Source of the DNA: Saxidomus purpurata
Taxonomy: Eukaryota > Mollusca > Bivalvia > Venerida > Veneridae
Direction of reading: 5' to 3'
DNA: 64,000 nucleotides
NCBI GenBank assembly: GCA_022818135.1
Contig: JAFMSR010000015.1
Span: 30,590,193-30,654,192 of the forward strand
Shown: one piece after another, positions 54,336-64,000 of the stretch
Layout of the letters: the number at the start of each line of letters is the position of its first letter
Numbering within the stretch: the first letter of the stretch is position 1
Made by a program: the position numbers and the translations under genes
Notes under the pieces: generated by a model
The model's database searches: none
Told to the model about the DNA's origin: nothing
The model's input: only the letters and a program-made list of their open reading frames with translations

Positions 54336-56150
54336 CCTATTCAGACATAGGATTAGAATATTCGTAATTGAGCGATAGATTATAGATTATACAAGTTGCG
54401 AGCCTCTTTAAGTCACCAAGAAAATAAATGTACCTCTTAGTGTATCGCTCCCGAGATTCATTCCAGATTTTTTATTTAAACACAAACCGTCGTTATATAG
54501 CTTTATTCTCAGTCCTGGATGCTGTTTATAAATGTATTTCATGCTTTGATAAACGAATAAATAATGTTTAAACTAAAAAGTCGTTAAATTTTATGATATG
54601 ATATATAGTAACTCTCCCAAAATGTGACAATTTTAATGAACAGTTTGCAGTTTATCTTCAAATCTCCAATCACTTTTCATTTAAGTGATGTTTCTATAAA
54701 ACTCAAGTTTATATTTCTTATTTTTCGATCTAAGCTTGGTTGTTTCCGTAATGCTGGCCTTACCGCCGATTTAACTGATCGAGGTCGAATACGTTTTATC
54801 CGAATAAGTTTTATGGCCTCCTTAAGGGAGGTGGACCCAATAAGCACAATTCAAACAATAGTTTTAGGCCGTCCTCTTATTGTGATAAGTTAAAAGCTGT
54901 ATAATAATGGGATTTGCTTTGAACTTTACAAACTGGGCCAGAAACAATTATGTATCTTTTTCAGATGCAAAACATTTCATTGATACCGGATATAGATACG
55001 TTATTTAACATGATGTGTCGTCTATTATTTCACTTAACTTTATACCAGATCTAACAGCAAAGATCCACGATATTTTCTGTGGTTGGTATTATAAATGATA
55101 TTATTATTTAGCTTTTGTTGTTAATTTGTAAGACATAAAACGTTCAATACGTATGGGTCTTTTTATTTCGAAGCACTTGCACAGGATACTTCTACAGTTT
55201 GATTTGTTTCTTCCTCTCGAGTAATTTGCAAGCATTCACTCCAGGACCTCTGAAATTGGTGTCAAAATGTCAAACTTAAGTGTCACCATAGAGTTTCATA
55301 CAGATAAAAACTAGTCTCATAATACAAAGGTAAAAACTAGGTAGTCTTAATGCTCTCTGTTCTTCCAGAAGAAATAAACTAATTATTACATTTTGAAAAC
55401 AAAAACGAAACAAAACACATGCATGGTTTGATTTGTGTGCAGACTCTTAAATAACAACATCTATCTTATTTAACAGGTATGCTGTGTCCTTCTGCAGAAT
55501 TGGGTTTCTTTTAACAATATCGCCTTACTTTTTTCTAAAAAGTCCACTCTATTTCAAGCAATGTGGACAGTATAACAAACCGGCTGCAATTCCGAAGGAA
55601 ATATATTTTTGACTATAATCATATGATATGGTTTGAAATGAAAAATTACATTTTTTTTGCAGTAAACAGCAAGCCTTACTATATATGTAAAATCAATTTG
55701 ATGGAATAACTATGCGGTAGGAATTTTAAGATGGTTCAGCAAAAAGTAAGTATGTTTAATTATTCTGTCCTATTTCGCAAAGTAAAAATGCCTACATAAA
55801 TCAAATCTCAGAATAACTGATTAGAATGATCTACATGTATACGAAGCTAACTTGTATCATATACATGATGATCATGTGCCACAAGCAAGATGAAGTTGTT
55901 GAGATACCATTCCATCATTGACTACATGTATATTCAAGTAAAGCCTTTGTTTTAGAGTTACTATCCTTCCCCGAGACCCAAGTTCAAGTCCTAGGCTTGC
56001 TGCAAAATTTTCTTGCCCTTTGACCTTTAGCGCCCAACACCGTAACGGCATTGAGAGGTTAATTTGGTTGCACTCACTGTAAATCAATGACATATTTCAA
56101 CATAGTTTGGAAGAATGTCACGGGTATGAACTTAATTATGGAAGATGGTG
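54336..56150. other. Non-coding stretch; nothing recognised
   Basis: The frame 54624-54893 has no family signature. A patch at 54750-54890 is GC-richer but unassigned. Confidence 0.4.
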
Positions 56151-56154
56151 TGCA

Positions 56155-56420
56155 GGCGACCAGATAGCTCAGTTGGTAAAGCATGTGTCCTGTGAGCGAT
56201 AACATTTCTTTTTCAGCTTGTGAATTTTGTCGTCAAACATTGCAATATTGTAACGCTTCGACTCAGTCGCTAAAGCATATTTCCTGATGAACAATGACAT
56301 GGTTATGGACTTGATAATAAATTGAAAAAAAGATGTGCAGGCGCTCAGACAGTTCGTCCTGTAAGCGACGGGTCCCGGGTTTCAGTCCCTGTCATTTTTC
56401 TCACCGTGACACAAAATCGC
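56155..56420 (+). repeat. Pair of tRNA-derived SINE fragments
   Basis: 56159-56200 reads 'accagatagctcagttggtaaagcatgtgtc', a tRNA A-box (TAGCTCAGTTGGTA) but with no T arm. 56335-56410 reads 'gcgctcagacagttcg...cgggtcccgggtttcagtccc', with a B box. Both are preceded by 'gatgtgcaggcg'-like words (56149, 56334), suggesting two decayed copies of one SINE. Confidence 0.6.
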
Positions 56421-57009
56421 TATTAATTGGGTACTTTCAAATACTACCATTGTTGGTCTCTCGTTTGTCAGGTGTATAAATAAACGACTTCTCAGTAAGA
56501 AGTATTCCTAAGGTATACATATAAAAAGGATCAAGACGGTCTTAAATCGGTTTTTAATAGGACTTGAGTTTGGTTTCTAAAACCAAGACTACTCAAAAGC
56601 TACGACCATGGCACAACCCTTGTATTCCGTTCCAAATGTCAAAACCGTCATATTTAACTTCACTTAATGTATCATCAGTTGTTGTCGCTTAAAATTAAAA
56701 ATACAATTATTTGCCTTTAACAAACATTGCATAGGAAATCTGACTGATAGGGCATTTTATGCGATTGTCCCTTAAGTACGATGTTCCGTTACGGACGATA
56801 AAACTATGCGAATACATGATGGGACGATGCGAAAACACGATAGGACGATACAAAAGTGCAATATGAATATCGCTTTTTCGCTTTGTGTTATCGCCCATTC
56901 GCGTCGCCTTTTTGTCGTCTCGTGCTATTGTCCCTTCGCATCACATTATCGTGTTTTCGCCTTCATGTCTGACATGCGTGCTTTAGACATTTGATCACGT
57001 GTCGCGACA
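56421..57009. other. Non-coding stretch; antisense-symmetric patch
   Basis: 56750-56960 contains repeated 'gatgggacgatgcgaaaaca' / 'cgataggacgataca' words on one side and 'ttcgcgtcgcctttttgtcg' / 'tcgcatcacattatcgtgtt' on the other, an imperfect inverted repeat ~200 bases long. It explains the mirror-image frames 56707-56898 (-) and 56806-56994 (+). Confidence 0.55.
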
Positions 57010-58255
57010 AGATATTTTATTAACTCCTCATAGGGAGAGCGTTTCACATATACAAACATTTATACAAACATATATACAAACATATATTCAAACACATCAT
57101 TATCAAATACATTCATCCACATTACATGTATACAAACATTTAAATGTTCGATACATATTACTGTAGAATTATCTTTATATAGAACACATATAAACTCATC
57201 ATACTATAGATATAAGATGTTAATACAATATATCACGTATAAAACGCAAATATAAAAAAGCAATAGAAAAGAAAAGTTGAACAAAAACAAGAAATGTATT
57301 AAAGCTTTTGCTCAGTTTCAGAACAAGGAATGGAATTTTGAATGTCACCAGTAACCATGTAACTTGCCGAAACGAAATACAAGTTAGATAGGAAATTACT
57401 AAAAAAAACATAATTCCGTTTGCTACAATTATAGTGATTATTTAACTGTGGATTGTCACTAGTATTTCCTTAACATTATGTTAAAGAAACTAGCCATCCG
57501 ATTTACCATACATATAAAAGAATGCTTTACTGACTATTTCTAAACATTTCAAGGATTCCGCTGTGGATAGAGTGCCAGACATTCCGGACAACAAGTGAAA
57601 TAATTGTTTATCTAGTTGCATCTGCACTAACTCATTGTATGTCTTAAAACCAAACTCACCAAGGAGTTTTAACCACAGTTCCTCCCTATTTTTGTTCTTC
57701 GAAGAACAAAATAACAAAAGATGTTTAGCTATATTGTCTGTCAGTGTGCTACATTTTCTGCAGACGACATTGTATTGCTTCAAGAAAAGTGCTCCAAATG
57801 TTTCGGTTCTGCATGAATTTCACAAGTTCGGTCAGAAGCGGTAAATGCCACGCAGACAGTGTTATGACGGATATGTTTTGAATTAATAAAAGTCTTGCAT
57901 TATTGCTAGCTCAACTGCATATAAAATTCATTTTGAAAAACAATCTGTACATTAATTTGTACCATATGTTTCCATGTTAACTTCGGCGGAAAAGTGCCAG
58001 TATCAATAGTATCAATTGCAGATTTTACACGGGTTTCGTACACAATGATGTTTATAGGATGATAAATGAGGACGTAAGAGAGGCTAGACCTTCACGCATA
58101 CGACAAAGTTTGAAGAAAATTGTATTTTATGACAGCATTTCGCAATTTATCCCTTTGTCGTTTCTATACACCGGACATGTTCAGGCTCCATAACTAAATA
58201 TGATGCTAGCATTACAAAGTAGGAGAGTTAGAAAATATCAATTATATCTTTATAT
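57010..58255 (-). mobile_element. 5'-truncated LINE related to the 49.7-54.2 kb element
   Basis: On the - strand the frame 57783-57490 reads VVCRKCSTLTDNIAKHLLLFC, the C-x2-C-x8-H-x4-C finger of LINE ORF2 ends, then a conserved helical tail. Upstream (58255-57800) decayed text such as MEPEHVRCIE is consistent with the region before the finger. The 3' end, 'ctctccctatgaggagttaataaaat', has the same short stem plus AATAAA layout as the larger LINE. Confidence 0.75.
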
Positions 58256-58410
58256 CTTTAATAAGAATTTTAAGTTTTTCCAGGAAAAAAATATGATATT
58301 AACGATATTAATAGTTTCATCAGTTTGACATTTTTTATCAAATTATTTAAGTATTTCAACTCAATTGATCACATTTCATTTGATATTTTTCCTATAAAGC
58401 TATTTCTTCT

Positions 58411-58530
58411 AATGTCCAGTGGTTAACGCTATGGACTACCAATCCAGACGTCTCTGGTTCTAATTCCGATCGGGGTACCTGAAATTGCAGAAACGCTTTT
58501 CAGTGTTTTCCAACCAATATGTTTGTATGT
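58411..58530 (+). repeat. tRNA-derived SINE copy
   Basis: 'aatgtccagtggttaacgct' with 'ggttctaattccgat' (A- and B-box-like), followed by the shared tail 'gaaattgcagaaacgctttt' and 'cagtg'. The same tail follows the copy at 58845, so these are SINEs rather than tRNA genes. Confidence 0.7.
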
Positions 58531-58724
58531 ATGAGGTGTTACCGTTTGTATTCATAAGCATATGACCAACACCCCCAGAAGAGGTTTAGTTATTTTAGCT
58601 ACAGAATGAATTCTAGAGACACCCCTGTTTCTTTAACATGCCCTTTGTACAGCACAGATACATGGGACCTCAGTTTGTAGGTCTTATCCGTAAAACCATT
58701 AATTATGTTAGTGGAGAAGCTGGG

Positions 58725-58795
58725 GATTGAGCCCGTGATCCCTGGAATACAGTGGTCCAGTGCGTTACCACAGAACCACTGATCCGCCCTTTTCC
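58725..58795 (-). repeat. tRNA-derived SINE head, reversed
   Basis: The - strand reads 'atcagtggttctgtggtaac' to 'gatcacgggctcaatcccc', a tRNA-like A box and T arm ('gggctcaatcccc'). Confidence 0.6.
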
Positions 58796-58844
58796 CACCT
58801 ATCTACAGATGAACTGGTTTAAAACGCAGAGGTTATGTAGTATA

Positions 58845-58965
58845 GGTGCGGTGGTCGAATGGTTAACGGTGTGGACGACAAATCTGGAGGTCCCCAGTTT
58901 GAATCCCAGCCAGTGTACTTGAAATTTCATAAACGCTTTTCAGTGCTATGCACAGGGCATGTAAA
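58845..58965 (+). repeat. tRNA-derived SINE copy
   Basis: 'tgcggtggtcgaatggttaa' and 'ccccagtttgaatcccagcc', then 'gaaatttcataaacgctttt' with 'cagtgctatgcaca', the same tail as at 58411. The tRNA-like part has a class II (Leu/Ser) flavour, but its anticodon stem is not convincing. Confidence 0.7.
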
Positions 58966-59289
58966 ATAACCAAGGGGTCTACTGGTGAAAGAGATAGAGT
59001 CTAGTACCCGGATTCCCTTTTATATGCATCATCTGTCTCTCTTCAACCTGCGCCTGTCAGCGGTCTTGACTCTCAAGAATCTAAGATCTCTATCTAACCT
59101 CGTAAGTAACCTATTTTTACCTTCACTGTACATATAAACCGGTAATCTCACACTTTATTTCTTCTTATATTTTCCATACCCAAAACATGGTAGTATACTT
59201 AATTTGTTGATGGTGCCCATTATGTGGTAGATGTAGAAGTAGAAACCATACCACACTGTACACAAAGCAAATGAAGAGGTGAAATGACT

Positions 59290-60520
59290 ATTACAGGGTT
59301 AAAGTCATGTGTACTGACTGCTCAACGGTGTTTTGTTGATAATGGGTTATCGTAGTATAAAATACTCGGGGCATTCCTTAATTGTATGCGACCACCCGGC
59401 ATATTTTTACAAAATCAAAAGTAACAAAAATTTAAAGAAACCTTACACACAACACATCAGAACTCTAATTACAGAATACGGCCTAGGCGATACCCAAATT
59501 CAAGAACCGTGCTATGAACAACTAATCAATATTGAAATGCCTGAGATCAATTTAGATCTAGTAGGAAAAATTAACAAATCTGAAAACGCTGAAAGAAACA
59601 AAATTATTGCAAATCTAAACATTATTCGGCACTTTAGAGACTTTACCCAAATTTATACAGATGGAAGTAAGGACCCGTCAAAACAAATAGCAGGGGCGGG
59701 CATAGTAGTTATAGGAGAAGACGGAACAATCTTACACAACAAGAGTTTAAAGCTTCAACATCAAGTTTCAATATTTACATGCGAATTAGCAGCAATAGAT
59801 TATGCGAAAACTTATTGTAAAGAAAATCATATTACAAAATCAGTCATTATTAGTGATAGTCTTAGTTCCTTAATGGCAATAAAATCAGGACAATCTCACA
59901 GACAAGAAATGATCTTTAATATACTAAAAACAATCACAGATATAAAACATAGAGGGGACGAAATTCAGTTAATGTGGGTACCAAGTATGTGGGCATAAAC
60001 GGAAATGAATTACAGACGACAAAGCAAAATACGGCAGCACTTCCGGTACAGAAATTCATATTAAGCTCAGCGTACCGGAAGTCTACAGCATCATAAAAGA
60101 TAAAGTAAAACAAAAATATCTACGCAATGGGAAACTTACTGCTCAACACATAACATAGAAATTAATATTAAACCGCCTAGCAAATTACAAACGTACCATC
60201 ATGATAGAAAAATAGACACAATGTATACTAGACTTAAACTAAAAGTAGCTATCTTAAAGGGGACCGATACTAGAAGACAAAAACTGCCAACACTGTAACG
60301 AAATAGAAAATTTTGGCCATCTAATGTTTCACTGCCCATTATATTCGGAAGAAAGGAAAATATTTGAAACAAAACTTTTTGAAATTAGAACTAATAACTA
60401 TTACGGAAAAAACTCTGTTAGATCCACCAAAAGAAATAGCACAAGATATTCGCCTGGCCGTATTCGAATTTATCAAAAATATAGGATACAATGAAAAAAT
60501 ATAGATTAGGACCGATTACA
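59290..60520 (+). mobile_element. I-like LINE 3' half with RNase H domain
   Basis: The frame 59333-59998 ends in a ribonuclease H domain: IYTDGSKD (first Asp), FTCELAAIDYA (Glu), VIISDSLSSLMAI (second Asp), QLMWVPS. A frameshift removes the expected His, after which GINGNEL and, shifted again, DDKAKYGSTSGTEIHI are readable. Further on comes CQHCNEIENFGHLMFHCPLY, the C-terminal C-x2-C..H..C finger. An RNase H after the reverse transcriptase indicates the I/R1-like branch, unlike the other LINEs here. 5'-truncated (reverse transcriptase mostly absent) and inactive. Confidence 0.85.
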
Positions 60521-61050
60521 TAATGGACTGCTCGGCAAAACACCAGAACAAACATACACACTACTGAAAACACAAACGTCATAGGTGACTTTTACGGAGT
60601 GTTAATGCCGCCCGGCAATCACTCGAACCCACACACCCACACGGTCGTACCAAAAGACCAAGGGGAAGTATGATGTAATACACGGACTGCGCAAGTGTAG
60701 ATCGACTAAAAACCGTATCTTACCCTTTATTTGGGACTCCCACCCTTAACGAAATAATGCGTAACTCGCAAATGGGGAAAAACGGTACTTGGACTCTGCA
60801 GGAGCATGGTGCGCGGAATGCATGGTGCTAGCCCTGAGCTCTAGGACCCTATATACAGAACACAGCACACAACTCACACAACTCTATATTTGATAAAAGT
60901 ACATAGGGGTAGATATGGCAAGTCTATTATAGATTGTAGATATGTTATTTCGTAGATTAGATTAGAATAGGCAAGCCAGTATCGCATTTTAGTGACATAA
61001 AACAAATATTTCCACACTAAGAAACCCCTAACACACTCTCTGTAAACCAG
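60521..61050 (+). other. Probable 3' UTR of the I-like LINE
   Basis: A GC-richer stretch ('gtgttaatgccgcccggcaa', 'acacacccacacggtcg', 'ctagccctgagctctaggac') continuous with the preceding element and without host features. The 3' boundary is not clear. Confidence 0.45.
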
Positions 61051-63365
61051 GGGTGTCCTGTAATTTACCTTTTAAGTAGTTTAGTATACTTTATTATACA
61101 TGTATATATGTTAACAAGAATGAGCTTCCGGTACAGAAAGGTCAAGGACATCAAACCCCCACCTCAGGTGAATCTTTGAGACAAAACACATATCTAAAAC
61201 ACTGAATTCATATACCTCCGGACAACATGAAAATTTTATAACAAAAACTTTAGAACTAGATAAGGGCTACCCAACACCTAGCCATAACTATAAAGCACGA
61301 AGTAGTAAAGATTTGAAATGAAAATAGAAAAGATTGAAAACATTAGACAATTTTATTACAGATAATTTATTCCGCGATTTTCAAAAATTTTGTAGCATAA
61401 AAGACAATTTATAAAGGATACAAAACATTGACAGTTTGTGTTTCGACCAAATTATATTTAGAATAACAAGGACCAAAGATATAACACAAAAACCCGTAAG
61501 AAAAAAGCTTTATTTAAACAAAATCGACAAAAAATCCTTTTTTCTCTATCTAAATATATAAAAAACCATGTATAGAATAATTACTACAAATACCTACCAC
61601 GTGACAAACCCGGTATAAAGCCGACATCTTGACATGTGACGGAAGCTCAGTAGATTAGATAGTTATTAGTCATTTTATAGAAATATGTGAAATTAACAAA
61701 TTTTTACTTTCAGCGGTTCTAGTGTCTGAGTAGAAATTTGATACCTACATAGGAAAAATAGTGTCTGTGGCGACATACCATTATAACCCACGCATATACA
61801 AACCCCTGGTGATTACAAAAACAAACATACAACTAATAAATGTCCAAAATAATCACCAGGACAATGACTGGAAAAACGTAGAAAATAAAAATAATCACAA
61901 TTAATGACTGCTTAAACAAGAAAATGCATACTTAATGCCCATATAAAAAGTCATAACTAACCAAAAACAGTGATTGATCCTATAACTAGATACCCCAGAC
62001 ATTGCAGAAAATGCATAAAACACTACTAATTTCCTAAATGGAAGCAGTAATCTACTGTCAAAAAAATAGCCGGATCCAAAAAGCCAAACGCGCACCTGTT
62101 ATAACTCCATCCGGTTCGTGCGCACTAAAAGTCGCAGTAGGTCACCCAAAACCAACAAGTAGGTCAGGTCAAGTAGTACGAACAGCAATGTTAATCTTGA
62201 AAAGCATATCTAACTTTCGCAATTATATTTTCGAACCAATAAAGATGTGTAATATAAGATCAATACTACATTAAGAACAATCTTACTCAGGCACGAAAAA
62301 CCCAATCACTCACAACAAAGAAGATGTGAAAAGTACTGGTTAGTCAACCAGGATCAGGAATAGTAGTTCACCAGCATCTGTCCGAGGACCGAATCGCCGA
62401 TCATGCAAATCATGATCTACACTTTACTTCTTTTTATTATTTTATAAGTAAAAAATAAAACAGATTAACAGATTAAAATTAAAATTTCCTTCTGAAACAA
62501 TTAAAAAGAATTTCTCACCAAAATTCCCCAAAATTTGAATAAAATTTCTATTTTAGAACTCATGATCTAAGCAACATTCATATATTTAAAGACAAATTTT
62601 GGCATTTTATCTAATTTATGATACAAATGATTCAAATAATTACATTAATGACTGTGCTTTTTCAACAGTAGTAGACCGAACTGGCGGCCATTAGCACCCT
62701 GCTGATTGGTTAATCAATTTTGTCTCTCCTGGCTCCGATTTTTGCTTCTAGCCCCGGTAGTAAACAACCAACTAGTACAAGTCTCTTTTATAATTTTCTA
62801 TTGTACACCATTATAATTAAAGAAGTTAAGTTAACAAGTAGCCTGTGCGGTTGCTGGCTTATTTGGGTTTTAAGGGGTTTTTATATTTTCAAAATTTCAG
62901 AATAGAAACATAAGTCAAACTTTCATGCATACTTTTAACTTGTTCAAATAAGTAAAACCATCTTTTCGGACAACATTTTATTCTATCATTCAGGACAATT
63001 AAATTTTTTATCATCACAAAAAGCTAAGCAAAATAAAAATAGGACAACACTTTTATTAAAGGGGTTTTTACTTTACAAAACAAACACATATAACATCTAG
63101 TATCAAAATTTTCTAAAAACTGTTAGGCTACCACGATCCAGACATACAAACTAGGTCATCACACTTAGACTCATTGGTCGCCGTGATTGGCCTAATTTGG
63201 TAACCAATCAAATAAACTTTGGCTATACTGGCTGAAATTGAGTCAGGTAAATTTCTCCTATTTTCTGGCTAAAATTTTATTTTTTAGAGCATGACGGGAG
63301 ACATGCCGGGGTCTCATCCAAATATCAAGCTAACATAAGTGCTCTTTTGGACGGACCTTGATAAA
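61051..63365. other. Non-coding stretch; nothing recognised
   Basis: AT-rich, with GC-richer patches at 62070-62180 and 62345-62405 that I cannot assign. The short frames 61901-62095, 62038-62274 and 62720-62905 show no family motifs. Confidence 0.4.
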
Positions 63366-63370
63366 ATTCT

Positions 63371-63394
63371 CATCAAATCAAATCAAATCAAATT
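63371..63394. repeat. (AATCA)n pentamer repeat
   Basis: Four tandem AATCA/CAAAT units followed by 'aattaattgtatttgg'. Read in reverse this could be the (TTTGA)n tail of an old LINE or SINE. Confidence 0.7.
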
Positions 63395-63511
63395 AATTGT
63401 ATTTGGAACACTTATCCCGTATACGTGCAAGAAGTGGTATTAAATCAGTTTTTGATTTCTTCATCACTCATTTAAAGATGTTCCCTGCATTATATTTCTT
63501 CATTTAAATTA

Positions 63512-64000
63512 GACCAGATCTTAGAAATTTATCATGTAACCTAGTTTTATAGTCGTTTACCAAGTTTATTCCAATAATCACTCTTGGATCAAAACAAACC
63601 ACACACTTACATGTATACAAAAAGGTACTCAAAACTGTTCTACATTCGAACTTCAAAACATGTAATCAACACACCGATTTTACTGAAATATATTGGCCTC
63701 GGCACTCTTGTTTAATACATTGTATTATCAAATCCCTCTCTGTCAACTTGTATCTTTTGAATATATAATTATGTATGTAATGAAATGTTTTAACCATAGT
63801 GAAATGTAATAAATAACCAGCATTTATCGGAATTGTTTGTTTTTGATATCGATATTTGAAAGATATATAAGTATGTTTTTACTCATCATGTCGTCGGAAA
63901 GTTATTTCTTTGATGCTTGGAAACACTGATGGAAGGACCGTAGCTGTAACCCTAAAAATGTATCTTTGTTAGAACAGCCTTGTTAGTATATGTCATTTGA
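63512..64000. repeat. Long direct repeat, right copy (partner at 519-1034)
   Basis: Same orientation as the left copy. The final ~300 bases differ from the left copy by only scattered changes (for example 'cagcttttatcgg' against 'cagcatttatcgg'). Truncated by the window end. Confidence 0.85.

Noticed and set aside
58845..58920. Possible functional tRNA gene
   Set aside because: A- and B-box words are present, but the anticodon stem is poor and the sequence continues into a tail shared with another copy, so it is a SINE.
30461..64000. Search for a thioester (GCGEQ) exon on the + strand
   Set aside because: No GGxTGYGGxGARCA-like sequence in frame with flanking family residues was found by reading; a computed search could overturn this.

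Overview
The window looks like AT-rich, intron-rich and repeat-laden metazoan nuclear DNA, most likely from a marine bivalve, and among bivalves probably a heterodont clam. The evidence is (i) spliced genes with GT-AG introns of hundreds to thousands of bases, (ii) innate-immunity families that are expanded in bivalves, and (iii) degenerate arrays of roughly 100-190 bp units ('caaacttggtagaggaccac', 'atggttcttgggcactgcac', 'tgacctagtttttgacc') that I know as typical of clam and oyster genomes. The species call is inference. Most of the window is non-coding.

Three host genes can be assembled exon by exon. (1) A CD109/thioester-protein (alpha-2-macroglobulin superfamily) gene lies on the + strand. 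Eleven in-frame exons run from a signal peptide at 19353 to 30460, total 1278 coding nt (426 codons), covering the MG1 to MG4 region. No later exon (bait region, thioester GCGEQ motif, receptor domain) was found in the remaining 33.5 kb. (2) An F-type lectin (fucolectin) gene lies on the - strand, about 34.0-31.5 kb. It keeps the His/Arg/Arg fucose-binding triad. A second, truncated copy of its last large exon sits at 3.5 kb inside a duplicated block. (3) A complete short peptidoglycan recognition protein (PGRP) lies on the - strand. Four exons between 49101 and 40865 encode 192 residues with a signal peptide. Its zinc-ligand Cys is Ser, so it is predicted to be a non-catalytic recogniser. Together these form a small innate-immunity neighbourhood: two pattern-recognition proteins and one complement-like protein.

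Mobile DNA fills much of the rest. There is a nearly full-length but broken CR1/L2-like LINE (- strand, 54.2-49.7 kb) inserted into GCAGTAG-type simple sequence, a related 3' fragment (58.3-57.0 kb), an I-like LINE 3' half with an RNase H domain (+, 59.3-60.5 kb), three smaller LINE relics, several tRNA-derived SINE copies (densest at 56.1-59.0 kb), a TTAA-flanked MITE in two copies, and a ~1.2-1.5 kb element present as an inverted pair at 7.0-8.6 and 17.7-19.0 kb. Tandem repeats include a 104-bp satellite-like array (11.3-11.8 kb) and a dense field of GAGATATCTC palindromes (36.2-37.3 kb).

The most unusual signal is a set of long imperfect palindromes (about 130-145 bp) at 9.3, 10.3, 10.5, 26.3 and 39.4 kb. 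Their arms are mostly unrelated in sequence, but they share a design. Three of them sit beside or inside a body bounded by its own short inverted repeats and carrying CCAAT, CRE-like or YY1-like promoter motifs, and the loops of two of them share an identical 16-base core.
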